A DNA stretch of 64,000 nucleotides from Lethocerus indicus (Eukaryota; Arthropoda; Insecta; Hemiptera; Belostomatidae): assembly GCA_019843655.1 (NCBI GenBank), contig JACDQD010000005.1, positions 32,498,954 through 32,562,953 of the forward strand, written 5' to 3'. This document shows, one piece after another, positions 1-10,504 of the stretch. Every line of letters begins with the position of its first letter. Position 1 is the first letter of the stretch. The position numbers and the translations under genes were made by a program. The notes beneath the pieces are model-generated. The model had not been told where the DNA came from and ran no database searches. It saw only the letters and a program-made list of their open reading frames with translations.

Positions 1-693
1 GTTTCACTGATAATTGGAATCGACTTAAACAGAAAATTTGGAATCTTAAAGTCCGACAGTCGGCGAAGTCAAAAATCTCCCCCCATCCCTCCCCAACCGA
101 AGTTCCACTCCTTTTACCCATCCACATTATCTCAAGTACGACGGCTTAAATCGTGTCGAAAAGCGCCGTTTCTTGTACACACTGTACTTATAACTGTTGG
201 GGGGTGGGGGGGGTGGGGGGAAGTGCCTTTAATTGGGCAACCGGCGTAGAAAAGAAAAGGAAAATGCCATTTTAGCAACCCTCCCTCCCTCCCTCCACCC
301 ACCCCACTGTCCTGACTTACACCACATCCATAATCGTTCGAATAACTGTTGAACGATTTGCATTCAATTTCACCCGACGGGAAAGGGGGAATTGATGGGG
401 TGTATTTTGAAATTAGATACCGATTATATCGGACCGTCGTTAATTTATCGTCGTAAATTATACCTCTGTCGACCGGTCGAAAACTACCCCGAATGGTGAT
501 GCTCGCCTTTCGTTAATTCTGTACGACTTTCTCTATATTTAATCAATTCCTATATACGTGGACAATTTTCCCTAACCGTTTCATCCCTCTCGGCTAGTGG
601 GTGGTTGGGGGGTTGGCATAAATAAATCCCAACTCCCTTTGATATATGAATACGATTTTCGGAACGAAATTTTTTTTTTGTATTTTTATCGGG
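1..693. other. Unassigned start of window, low complexity
   Basis: No gene is recognised. The stretch holds poly-G/poly-C runs (about 190-225, 285-305) and AT-rich unique-looking DNA. The text around 29-50 (AGAAAATTTGGAATCTTAAA) and around 50-70 (CCGACAGTCGGCG) resembles sequence near the far end of the window (63440-63465 and 63848-63862), which suggests a dispersed repeat at both edges. Confidence 0.5.
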
Positions 694-765
694 GCCGCCA
701 CCGGGATTCGAACCCGGCCGAAGAATGATTTTAATTCAGTTCCGGCCAAGAGGCCATCTGCTGGC
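694..765 (-). tRNA. tRNA-like sequence, anticodon UAA by position; probably a pseudogene or SINE head
   Basis: Read on the minus strand, 72 nt fold as a cloverleaf. The T stem is perfect (CCGGG/CCCGG) around loop TTCGAAT, and the B box GGTTCGAATCC is intact. The D stem TGGC/GCCG pairs. The anticodon stem ACTGA/TCATT has one mismatch around loop ATTAAAA, giving UAA, which would be tRNA-Leu. The acceptor stem GCCAGCA/TGGCGGC has two mismatches, the D loop is short, and there is no long variable arm as expected for Leu. No T-run terminator follows; an A-rich tract does. These defects favour a tRNA pseudogene or tRNA-derived SINE over a working gene. The intact B box is the strongest point. Confidence 0.5.
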
Positions 766-2287
766 ACTTTACTGTTAATACACTCGAGTAATTGTTCTGC
801 GTGCAGAACCGGCTGCAGCAATTAAGGTTGGCCGCCGGGGGTCGGTGCACCCCCCCCAACCCGTATTAGGTAGAATATTAATATAATTCAACTGGGAAAG
901 AATCGCGAAGCAAATATTATTAAACCGGCGCAATAAAAGCCCTGAAACCGAACGGCCGCTTCGGGCCCCAACAACACTTTATTGATATAAAGTCGGCGCC
1001 CCCTCGTCCCCCCCCCCCCCCCCCCTCCGTTCCGCCGTTAGATTTTACAATCGTCCGTAATGATATTATAGAGGAAAGGGGCCAATAATTTGTCGTCCGC
1101 CGCCTTCCAATTCCGGGCCCGGGGGGGGGGCCCGGGGGCCGCCCATTAATGATTTTATTACCGGGTCAGGATTTATCGTCCCGAAGGATATGGAGGAGTA
1201 AAAAAAAAAAAAAAAAAATTACCGGCTAGCCGAACTGGCCGTAATTAGGAATCATGTCTTCATCATAAGACAGAGAGGGAACAACATTATCATAAGTGAG
1301 GCTGCCGGGGGCGCCTAATCACCTAATTATCACGTATCAATTGGAATATATAGACCGCTCCATAAGAAAAAAAACTGTTCCTCGAAGATAGATATGATCG
1401 ATAATCAGTCCGAGCTTCACGACGAAGTTGGCTCCGGACTTCGGTAGGTTTTGAGGAATTGTTGCATTGAAAATTACAATCGAAGCCGTCCAGTATGAAT
1501 TTTCCGTGACTGCAATGATTTAATTTCATAATTTCAGCCCGTCCCAGTTAAAATTTCGAGGGTTTGGAATATCGTGACTGTTCACGGCGATATGGCGCCG
1601 GGCGCACTCCCCTCGCCGGTCCGGCGTTGTGAGATCCGTGCCGGAGGAAAAGGGATGAAAGGGGTGTTTCGTAAGGGGTGGGCGTAAAAAAAATTGTGCG
1701 GAAATTATGGAGAAATCCACTCCGGAAAAACCGGCTACCGGCCGAAAGAGCCGCCGAAATGGAAGGCTGTTTTCCATAAACTCCCCGACTGAACTCCCGG
1801 GGCTAATTGAAAACGGATGGCCCCCCCCCCCCCGTAATTGGAGCTCCCGAGGGGCACCCGGGAAGAGGAGAAATGGAAGAAGAAGAAGTGGAAGAGGGCA
1901 GCATAATGGAATTGGAAGCGAGCAACAATTACCTGGAACAACAAAAAAACATCCCTCTGTTAACACGGAGCACCCTCCTCCACCTCCACCCCGATCGATT
2001 AGCGGATATTACGTGCATGTAACCGGCCCCCACAATAGGCTTGTATTATTAACAATTCGGTATAATGAATTACAGAATTAATCTTCATGAAAAACTTCAT
2101 ATAAACAGTTCAAATATCCCCGTAGTAAGGTGTTTGGAATTTATGTCAATTCACGAAGAATAATGAGATTTTTGGGGTTGAAGGAGTTCAATTTTTTATT
2201 TAATAAGTTGATCATTTCTGGATTTATAAATGGACTAAATGGTCAGTTACACAACGCACGTTCGTATCATTTTTTGAAGCTCATTTG
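766..2287. other. Unassigned DNA with C/G homopolymers and purine-rich tract
   Basis: No gene is recognised. There are long C runs at about 1010-1026, a GC palindrome-like run at 1115-1140, an A run at 1200-1218, and a GA-rich tract at 1860-1920 that opens reading frames on several strands at once. Overlapping open frames around 1700-2080 have biased, low-complexity translations and no recognisable domain. Confidence 0.5.
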
Positions 2288-2968
2288 TGAATACTGAAGA
2301 CGGCGAGCGGCCCCGAAACCCCGGTCTGGCGAAAGACCAGACCGGCGAGAGGAGACGGAGACACGCGAAATCTAGTGCCGACAGTGACTAACACCGCTAC
2401 TGAAGACGGCGAGCGGCCCCGAAACCCCGGTCTGGCGAAAGACCAGACCGGCGAGAGGAGACGGAAACACACGAAATCTAGTGCCGACAGTGACTAACAC
2501 CGCTACTGAAGACGGCGAGCGGCCCCGAAACCGGTCTGGCGAAAGACCAGACCGGCGAGAGGAGACGGAAACACACGAAATCTAGTGCCAACAGTGACTA
2601 ACACCGCTACTGAAGACGGCGAGCGGCCGCGAAACCGGTCTGGCGAAAGACCAGACCGGCGAGAGGAGACAGAAACACACGAAATCTAGTGCCGACAGTG
2701 ACTAACACCGCTACTGAAGACGGCGAGCGGCCCCGAAACCGGTCTGGCGAAAGACCAGACCGGCGAGAGGAGACGGAAACACACGAAATCTAGTGCCGAC
2801 TAACACCGCTACTGAAGACGGCGAGCGGCCCCGAAACCGGTCTGGCGAAAGACCAGACCGGCGAGAGGAGACGGAAACACACGAAATCTAGTGCCGACAG
2901 TGACTAACACCGCTACTGAAGACGGCGAGCGGCCCCGAAACCGGTCTGGCGAAAGACCGGACAGAAAT
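2288..2968 (+). repeat. FB104 tandem array, seven units, forward orientation
   Basis: Units start with CTACTGAAGACGGCGAGCGG at about 2290, 2396, 2502, 2606, 2711, 2809 and 2914, so the period is about 104 bp (one shorter). All units here carry the perfect hairpin CCGGTCTGG / CCAGACCGG with a CGAAAGA loop, for example at 2427-2451. The array stops in the middle of a unit at about 2968 and runs into unrelated AT-rich sequence. No inverted partner arm is present at this locus. Confidence 0.9.
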
Positions 2969-3614
2969 ATCGCGAACCTCCAGTACTACTTTTATATTGG
3001 ATTACAATTTGAAATTTGATTTTAACGTCGATACGAAAATGTATTTGGACTCAACGGCGCATTTCGCTGGAGAATCCTCCCGGCCGTAGCGCCATTAAAA
3101 TTCCATATTAGGCCCCGTTTTTTCGGACAATAACAATAACGCCAAACCCGGTATTATGTGAATCTATTGGCGGCCGAATCAGGGGAAGGGCGGCAACAAT
3201 CAAAGGTTTATAAGGGCCTCACGAACGCCGAGGAAAACACAACTCTCTCTCTCTCTCAACATGCAACGGCGATTAAAACCGCAAATTGCTAATTGTTAAC
3301 GGCTACAGAATAAGATTATTACTGCAATAATTGCGGTCATCAAAAATATAGCATTTAATTTGAACCTTTCTCTTTCAGTCAGCCCGAACCCGGTAATTGC
3401 CGGGTCTATTCCAGCGGTCCCTTTAGGCCCTATAAAAAATAATTAAGTACACTTTTTACAGGTCTCTAAACCTGGATTTATGTAAGCTAGGTGTATCTGT
3501 TGCGGCACATAATATCATGTAAAAATGACGCGGCCCGAGGCTCGATTCAACTTCGGGGAAGGTTCATCCTGTTTCCCCCCTTCGGAATTCTTCCAGGATC
3601 AGTCGAATACTCAC

Positions 3615-3843
3615 CGAGGAACGTTGAACAGGACGTGTTGGTGCGATAGTTGTCCGGATAGAAAGCGCCGACGACCAACAGGAGGGATGTCGAAAAATCG
3701 GCCAACGCGATATTGGCCAATATCATGTAGGTCGCTCTCGGTTCGACGCCGCCTCTGACCAACAGTCCGCTGGTGATGACCACCGGCAGATTGGCGACCA
3801 TCACGAACGGTCCCATTATGACCATGCTCACTTGGTACCAAGT
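3615..3843 (-). CDS. Internal exon of a rhodopsin-like (class A) GPCR, TM1 to start of TM3
   Basis: The 229-nt minus-strand stretch is open and reads about 76 residues. It begins TWYQVSMVIMGPF, continues with a TM1 helix containing the conserved Asn (VANLPVVITSGLLV), a short basic/Pro loop (GGVEPRA), a TM2 helix with the family hallmark (LANIALADFSTSLLLVVGAF), an extracellular loop (YPDNYRTNT), and a Cys at the expected start of TM3 (SCSTFLG). The 5' edge follows TTCAG. The 3' edge is CTCG|GTGAGTATT, a near-perfect donor, leaving phase 1. Third codon positions are G/C-rich, unlike the flanks. Ligand class cannot be told from this piece; TM3 DRY and later helices were not found in the window. 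It would act as a seven-helix membrane receptor. The call as a class A GPCR exon is firm; whether the gene is intact is unknown. Confidence 0.82.
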
Positions 3844-4152
3844 CTGAACAATTTGACAATGGAATATATTTTAGAAAGGTCAATTTTATCATCAAATCAG
3901 TTTGGAATTGTTTTCCGTTTGGCGTCCCCCACTATCGGCTACTGGAGACGGCGAACAGCCGAAACACCACGTACCTACAATTTTTTTTATCATCTTACAT
4001 TCCCGTAATACCGTAGTGATTCAGTGGGATAATACATATACCCTGTTATATATACAGAAATAATGAAATACATCGAAGAGACCGTATACAGCTGCATACT
4101 CTGAGCTACTCTTCACTAAGTTACTCGCTGATCGATGAGATATACAATTCAT

Positions 4153-4363
4153 CCGTTTATTTTGAAAGTGGCCCAAGTTCATTTATCTTCAAAATCGAGA
4201 TATTTAAGGGTTTTGCGTTTCGACGAATTTAAAAATACCAATCTGTCGTACAGCTTAAGTGTATCTAAGGGTGTTAAATTTATAGTTCCCATTGAAATTA
4301 TTAAGCGAATAATATTAGTTTTCTTATCCGAGAATGGAGTTGGGCCACTTTCAAAATAAACGG
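4153..4363. mobile_element. MITE-C: 211-bp foldback element with ~24-bp terminal inverted repeats
   Basis: The left end reads CCGTTTATTTTGAAAGTGGC and the right end is its reverse complement; the match extends to about 24 bp (through GGCCCAA). No transposase is encoded. The interior is AT-rich. A related but diverged copy lies at about 54158-54345, sharing upstream text as well (CATCGAAGA..CCGTATACAG at 4072 and 54163), so the repeat is larger than the TIR-bounded part. A third end fragment (GGAGTTGGGCCACTTTCAA) is at about 55078. Confidence 0.75.
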
Positions 4364-4373
4364 CTCATATAAA

Positions 4374-4702
4374 GGGCGTAAAGAAATTAACGCAAAATTT
4401 CAATTCGCCACAATTCTTGCAGCGAAGTTGTGGCGACCCTATTGAAAAAAAAACACCCCCATTCGACAGTTTAGGGTCAGTACGAATGGAGGTGAAAATG
4501 CTCGTGAATTTTCATTATTTTTTTAAAAATATTTTTCGACAACGAAAACACCGGTTGTTCAAAAGTCTAACGCCACATTTCTACTGACCCTAAACTATGG
4601 GGCCGTCAAAAAGGGTTTTTTTTCCTACTAGGGTTGGCCCCAACTCTACTGCAAGAATTGTGGCGAATTCAAATCATAATTTTTTTTAATTTTGGGACGC
4701 CC
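4374..4702. mobile_element. MITE-B: ~329-bp palindromic element
   Basis: The left end begins GGGCGT and contains AATTCGCCACAATTCTTGCA. The right end carries the same words inverted (TGCAAGAATTGTGGCGAATT) and finishes GGGACGCCC. Inner inverted words (TTTAGGGTCAGTA and TACTGACCCTAAA) show that the palindrome extends most of the way in. It lies only about 10 bp from MITE-C. Partial copies with the same terminal words occur near 5815-5995, 30665-30765, 31190-31370 and 44380-44535. Confidence 0.75.
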
Positions 4703-4992
4703 TCAATAACAATTTTTGCCCAGAATCCTTAAACTTAAAGAACCTTTTTGAACTTTTTGAGAGCAAAAATTCAACAACAAATGCATCAACAACAGGATCA
4801 CTCCGGCCATCTTCTGTCTTACACTTTCGTCAGTTAATTAGTGATGTAAATTGAAGAATACTATCAGAATAATTTGAAGTGAGACTGTTTCTTTATAAGC
4901 AGTTCGTTTTCCGTTTCTTCGTCAGTCTAAAATGGACGTTATCGAAACTTTATTCCAATCGAATGGAACGCAAAATACACGGTGAATTTGAT

Positions 4993-5500
4993 ATACCTGT
5001 TTTGTGGTCTGCGAAGGGTTGGAATACTGTAGGTTCCGTGATGTCTCCGTCTCCTCTCGCCGGTTTGGCCTTTCGCCAGACCGGTTTGTCGGCCGCTCGC
5101 CATCTTCAGTAGCGCTGTGTTAGTGTCACTCTGGATGTTTTTCGGGCATCCTCACTGCACTACTGTGCCTGTCTACAGTACACGTGAAAGTGACAGTGGG
5201 CAGTGAGGATGCCCGAAAAACATCCAAAGTGACACTAACACAGCGCTACTGAAGATGGCGAGCGGCCGACAAACCGGTCTGGCGAAAGACCAGACCGGCG
5301 AGAGGAGACAGAAACACACGAAATCTAGTGCCGACTGTGGCTAACACCGCTGCTGAAGATGGCGAACGGCCCCGAAACCGGTCTGGCGAATGACCAGACC
5401 GGCGAGAGGAGACGGAAACACACGAAATCTAGTGCCGACAGTGACTAACACCGCTACTGAAGATGGCGAGCGGCCCCGAACATGACGAACCTACAATGTA
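4993..5500. repeat. FB104 palindromic element with both arms
   Basis: It starts with the family terminus ATACCTGTTTTGTGGTCTGC, followed by a reverse-orientation unit (TCTCGCCGG..CATCTTCAGTAGC). The centre is palindromic: TTTTTCGGGCATCCTCACTG at about 5130, mirrored by CAGTGAGGATGCCCGAAAAA near 5202-5221. Forward units follow to about 5480, then a shortened terminus (GACGAACCTACAAT). This is the clearest copy of the basic foldback plan. Confidence 0.85.
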
Positions 5501-5814
5501 CCAAAAAAAGTCGTACTCCATAGTCGTTGTGGCCAACAATTGACTCCGTACGTCGCGTTCATTAAGATAAGTTTTAAAAGTTCGATTACAACAATTCAAA
5601 TGAAAATGTTATATCGGTCGTAATGACGCACTTCCGATCTCTCCGACAACAACAAATACTACGTGTTTCCGGTATCGGTGGCATCCGGTGAACAGGAATT
5701 TGATGACGTATAAAGTGATAACCAACAATCGATTGCGTCACTTGAGATAACGCCGGTGACCGTATGCCGGTGACGTCACGACAATACCGAAAAGAAAGTT
5801 GATGCCGAAATTTC

Positions 5815-5995
5815 GTCATTTTTTTAAATATTGTTTCAACAACTAAAACACCGGTTGTTCAATCGTGTAACGCCCCCTACTGAGGATGGCGAGAAGCCGA
5901 AACTTTTTTTTTTTTAAATAGGGTTCCCGACTTTACTGCAAGAATGGTGGGAAATTCAAATCTTGCGTTCATTTTAGGGACACTCGGTCTAAATG
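5815..5995. mobile_element. Partial MITE-B copy
   Basis: It shares AACACCGGTTGTTCAA with the full copy at about 4548 and the terminal word TACTGCAAGAAT followed by AAATTCAAATCTTGCG, ending GGGACACTC. The left half is missing. An FB104-like word (TACTGAGGATGGCGAGAAGC) sits inside it at about 5879. Confidence 0.6.
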
Positions 5996-6039
5996 ATATT
6001 ATTTTCGCAGAATTACTGCGTTTCTCTCTCCTAACGGTG

Positions 6040-6205
6040 AAGCGGTTTCGGCCGCTCGCCCGTCCTCAGTAGTCACTTTTGTCACTTTACGGTCGCTGTC
6101 TCCTGTACCGGGGTAAGCCCCGAAAAACCACCGCTACTGAAGACGCGGCGAGTCGGCCGAAACCGGTCTAGGCGGGAGGAGACAGAAACGCACAGTGTTT
6201 TCAAT
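6040..6205. repeat. Short palindromic FB104 remnant
   Basis: One reverse unit (CGGTTTCGGCCGCTCGCCCG..CAGTAG) faces one forward unit (GCTACTGAAGACGCGGCGAG). The centre is shortened (TGTCTCCTGTACCGGGGTAAG) and lacks the hexamer tract. Confidence 0.7.
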
Positions 6206-7631
6206 ACTTTGCGGCCAGATTGGAAACAAAGTATGCGGAGAAAACAAACTGTTTGGAAACAAGTTCGGCTCGAGTTGTTGTATGCGTACGGCAGATTGTA
6301 CCGACCTAGGGAAGGTCGCAAAACAAACAGACCACGCCTATTATTTCACCTAATCCGCCCCCCCCCCGTCATAACCTTCCGTCTGTTGTCAGTTGGGTTG
6401 GACGATTTTGGTTTTTTTTCCACCAAAAACGATGAATATTTTCAGGTAAGGCCGATAGTCACAACTGACAAAATACTTCTTGGCAAATATGCAATAAAGT
6501 GTTATTCAATTACCGACAACTGTAGTGCGTAATTACGTGATGAATGTTGTTGCGACAGCGACGAGTTAACCAAATGAACTATACCAAAGGTAAAGAAATA
6601 ATTCATTTGGTTCAATGCTTAATTATCAATCGTTTAAATTACACTATTAGATATAAGCAATAATAGTGGAGGATAGCGGTGTTTAAATTTTACGATATCT
6701 GTTATTGAGCAAATGAATCCATGTTGAACATCAGTTCTGCGTAATTTTTTTTTTTTTTTTAACAAAACAGTCTTATACAGATCTAAGTGAATCCTTAAAA
6801 CAATTGTGCCAGGAGGATGACCGAAAAACATCCAGGGTGACTGAACACAGCGCTACTGAAGATGGCGATCGGCCGAAACCCCAATCCGGCGAAGATTTAC
6901 ACTTATTTTTATTAATTTATTATTTTTATAATTTACAATTATTTTTCTCAATTGTATAACTTCGAACGAAAATTGGGCCGAAATATTTTTGAAATTTAAA
7001 AATTGTCTAATATTTAATTGATGCCATTTCTTTTAGATTCCGAATACCGGTTTCTACCCCCGTGGGCGCGTTGTGAAATTAAAAATTGCCAAATTACCCA
7101 TTCAAGGAATGGTTTATTTGGAACCCGTTGAGTACCGGTAGGTCCCGGAAATGGGGATCGGTTAATTTTTTCCGATACATGTTTTTTTTTTTTTTTAATT
7201 ATGAGTATTATTCAGAATGAAAGATGGATCTGTGTCATGCGTCGGTTCCAATGCCCTAATCGCCTGAATTGGACAAAATATTTGACAAACCGGGTTTTCG
7301 CAAAAAAATATATCCGATGATAACGCATCGTAATCTGATAAATTGTATCGAAAAGCTGATTTCCACAATGCGCCATTTCGACCAAGTTTCGCTCGCTCTC
7401 TCCGAGCTCTGTCGAATTGATATCGAATCTGAAAAAAATTGTCTGACTCACCAGAATCATTTCGCTGGCGCAAACGACGGACTAGAAACGAGCCAAGTGT
7501 ACCCTGGTGGGTACCCCGAGGGCTGTTTCCCCCGACGGCCGGCGTCGTTCCCGTCTCATCCGACGTCGGTCGTGGCACTCCCCCCCGGCTATCTGACCGA
7601 CGTCGGATATCGTCCCGTATCTATCCACCAC

Positions 7632-7633
<2 letters not shown>
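6206..7633. other. Unassigned AT-rich DNA with one FB104 fragment
   Basis: No gene is recognised. Open frames at 6209-6532 and 7195-7578 have no identifiable domain, and the latter runs into the CT microsatellite. A forward FB104 fragment with centre sequence (CCGAAAAACATCCAGGGTGA..GCTACTGAAGATGGCG) occupies 6808-6893. T runs lie at 6747-6762 and 7181-7196. Confidence 0.5.

Positions 7634-7717
<84 letters not shown>
7634..7717. repeat. (CT)n microsatellite, about 42 copies
   Basis: An essentially uninterrupted CT dinucleotide run of about 84 bp. It creates artefactual Leu/Ser and Arg/Glu reading frames on both strands. Confidence 0.97.
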
Positions 7718-7719
<2 letters not shown>

Positions 7720-8079
7720 GCGGCCGATCGATCGCTTTTCACACACATAACCCGACATAACCAGACAGACAGGTAGACACAGGCACACGCAGACGGTGCG
7801 GGACTAAATTGAAAATGTACCGAAAGCGGGTCGTTATCAGCGCCGTCTGTGATAACAGGGCGGGGGGGGAGGAGAGGGCGCGTTAACGGCGAGGGCCGCC
7901 GAGAGGACGACCGACTAAGTCGACATTCGAAAAACGGTTTACAACCAATTTATACAATATCGTTTATTGACATTCAATATCTGAAAGATTCTTGTTGACG
8001 CTGATCCATTCTGACAGATTCACTGTGCAAAAACTATCTACAAGGATCACTATTCTGTCCCCTTCAAAGTACCGGATGG

Positions 8080-8937
8080 GTTCCGTCTCCTCTCGCCGGT
8101 TCGGTCTTTCGCTAGACCGGGGTTTCGGCCGCTCGCCCCATCTTCAGTAGTCACTCGTGTACTTTAGATTTCGTGCGTTTCTCTCTCCCCTCGCCGCCGG
8201 TTCGGTCTTTCGCTAGAACGGGGTTTCGGCCGCTCGCCCCATCTTCAGTAGTCACTCGTGTACTTTAGATTTCGTGCGTTTCTCTCTCCCTCGCCGCCGG
8301 TTCGGTCTTTCGCTAGACCGGGGTTTGGCCGCTCGCCCCATCTTCAGTAGTCACTCGTGTACTTTAGATTTCGTGCGTTTCTCTCTCCTCCCGCCGGTTC
8401 GGTCTTTCGCTAGAACGGGGGTTTCGGCCGCTCGCCCCATCTTCAGTAGTCACTCGTGTACTTTAGATTTCGTGCGTTTCTCTCTCCTCCCGCCGCCGGT
8501 TCGGTCTTTCGCTAGACCGGGGTTTCGGCCGCTCGCCCCATCTTCAGTAGTCACTCGTGTACTTTAGATTTCGTGCGTTTCTCTCTCTCGCCGCCGGTTC
8601 GGTCTTTCGCTAGATCTTCAGTAGTCACTCGTGTACTTTAGATTTCGTGCGTTTCTCTCCCTCGCCGCCGGTTCGGTCTTTCGCTAGACAGTAGTCACTC
8701 GTGTACTTTAGATTTCGTGCGTTTCTCTCTCCCCTCGCCGCCGGTTCGGTCTTTCGCTAGACCGGGGGTTTCGGCCGCTCGCCCCATCTTCAGTAGTCAC
8801 TCGTGTACTTTAGATTTCGTGCGTTTCTCTCTCCTCGCCGCCGGTTTCAGTAGTCACTCGTGTACTTTAGATTTCGTTTCGGCCGCTCGCCCCATCTTCA
8901 GTAGTCACTCGTGTACTTTAGATAGAACCGGGGTTGT
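8080..8937 (-). repeat. FB104 array, ~95-100-bp subfamily, about ten units
   Basis: Reverse-orientation units of the form TCAGTAGTCACTCGTGTACT..TTTAGATTTCGTGCG..TCTCTC..CGCCGCCGGTTCGGTC. This subfamily has CTCGTGTACTTTAG in place of the ACTGTTGGCACTAG seen elsewhere, and shares that trait with 60665-62235. Several units toward 8600-8900 are internally deleted. The array is followed directly by a (TA)n tract. Confidence 0.88.
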
Positions 8938-8946
8938 ACTGTAGTA

Positions 8947-8947
<1 letters not shown>

Positions 8948-9011
<64 letters not shown>
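8948..9011. repeat. (TA)n microsatellite
   Basis: About 32 TA copies, directly downstream of the FB104 array and upstream of the word ACCACAAAACAGGTCT. That word matches the FB104 terminus (CCACAAAACAGGTATG), so the tract lies inside or at the edge of an FB104 end. Confidence 0.95.
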
Positions 9012-9013
<2 letters not shown>

Positions 9014-9032
9014 ACAAAACAGGTCTATTAAA

Positions 9033-9161
9033 GTTGTGCCACGACGTTTTTCCAATCCTGGAAGCGGTTGGAAAATTCATTTTCATCTTCGATGCCGTTT
9101 CCATCTCCTCAATCGTGCGCCTTTTTCAGTTCCGTGAACGGGGAAAAAGTCACGTCTGGAA
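9033..9161 (-). pseudogene. Mariner-type transposase C-terminal remnant
   Basis: The minus-strand reading contains FSPFTELKKAHD, then after an in-frame stop DENEFSNRFQDWKN. This matches the layout of the mariner transposase C-terminus, where a 'FP.LK' segment precedes an 'FQ.WK.RW' segment. It aligns well with the second remnant at 21314-21575 (ENEFSKRFEHWKK). The catalytic part and the DNA-binding N-terminus are absent. It is a decayed fossil with no function. Confidence 0.6.
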
Positions 9162-9210
9162 AGTGTTTTCGCTTTCCGAAAAAATCGGTGAAAGGTAAAA
9201 AAACACGAGG

Positions 9211-9984
9211 CTAGAGAAAATCGTAGATTGAATATCTAATATCTAAAATTCGCGATACTTTCTGTCCATCCATGTATAGTGATAAGTCGGAAATCGTTAA
9301 ATAACCGCCTTCCTGAGAGCCGATAATGCCGGCATTCACGTTTTTATATAATTCGAAGAAACTGTTACAGTATACACTTTTACTATTTACTCCTGTTCTT
9401 GACATATTTATGATTCTCCCCGTCGCCAATAGACGACCGTTATCACGTCTTTTCAATTCAGTAACTCCGGCGGTGAATGTTTCCAGACGTGTTCATCTAA
9501 AAGGTATACGGAATCTCTGTGTTGGTTGGAGTTTCATTATGAATTTCCGCTATCTTCAACAACCCCCTCCCCCCCCTCCCCGCACACCCCCCCCCCGATG
9601 ATTTGCTAAACTCTCGCCCCCGCTTCCAACCCCCTCCCCCTCCTCTCGCTCTTCCTCTTCATCCCTTCCCGCCCCACTACCCTCCTCTCTCTCTCTCTCT
9701 CTCTCCTAATTACCCTCTAAACCCTCCCCACCACCCCCCCCAGGGGTTGACCCGAGGACTGCGAACTTCGACCCTCAATTAAACCGGAACTCCGGTAGCC
9801 GGTTAGGCGGTCCGATAGCCGACTTTTCCGTATAAATTATACAATTAGAGAAAAAAATTTAATTCCCAATTATACACTATTTAAACGGATATTTAAATTA
9901 GTCCAATCTTATCCAGTAGGAAGATATCGGAGATTGGACCGACCGTTACCAACCCTCTTTAGGGGAAGAAACGTTGATGCAGAA
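9211..9984. other. Unassigned DNA, pyrimidine-rich
   Basis: No gene is recognised. C-rich tracts lie at 9560-9600 and 9625-9745, including a short CT run at 9683-9705. The overlapping plus and minus frames at 9211-9601 show no domain. Confidence 0.5.
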
Positions 9985-10500
9985 CTGGTAGAAATTGAAG
10001 TTTTAAAGACACAGTTAAGCCTCACAATCTCCTAAGTAGATTAGTAATAAATTTTTTCATTGTATTCTTCACATTTATCGAATAATTTTTTAAACTAGTA
10101 TTATTATTATTATTTCCGTTATAATAAAAGTATAAACGAATATTTTGACCGATAAAAATATGTTTTTTTCTTGTCGAAATAGCGATTCGAAAAGAAAAAT
10201 AATAAAGTCGATATACAACACTGCAATATTCGGCTCTTTTCTGCAATATTTTTAATTTTTTTTTTCAAGACAATATTCTAAAGTATGTTTTTTTTTTACA
10301 TGAAAAAAATTGATTTTTTTTTTGCCTCTGTGCGTTAAGGGGTTAATCAATATATTGTGTATATATCAAATTTACCCTATTTGTAAAATTTTACATTTCA
10401 TTAATAAAATTTTTTTTATTTTATAATAGGCCGGAATAGATATAAAGGGACATAAAGGATATTAATAATGTATTGGGTTGACAACTAAGTAATTGGGGAA
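9985..10500. repeat. Dispersed AT-rich repeat, copy 1
   Basis: Colinear with 14545-15125. Shared landmarks are GAAATTGAAGTTTTAA, CAGTTAAGCCTCACAATCTC, an ATT microsatellite, CGAATATTT..CCGATAAAAATATG, CGATATACAACACTGCAAT, GTGCGTTAAGGGGTTAATCA and TATTGGGTTGACAACTAAGT. The last two resemble a piggyBac-type TTAA end and a mariner-type end. A diverged third stretch (about 10505-10830) repeats the CTGCAATATTTTT..GACAATG..CTAAAGTATG portion and the GGCCGGAATAGAT word. Confidence 0.8.
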
Positions 10501-10504
10501 TTCA

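Noticed and set aside
2288..2968. CRISPR array interpretation of the FB104 repeats
   Set aside because: The whole ~104-bp unit is repeated without unique spacers, both orientations occur around palindromes, and the genome context is eukaryotic.
7195..7760. Opposing open frames over the CT microsatellite (up to 163 codons)
   Set aside because: Their length comes from the (CT)n tract, which has no stop on either strand; flanking residues show no domain.
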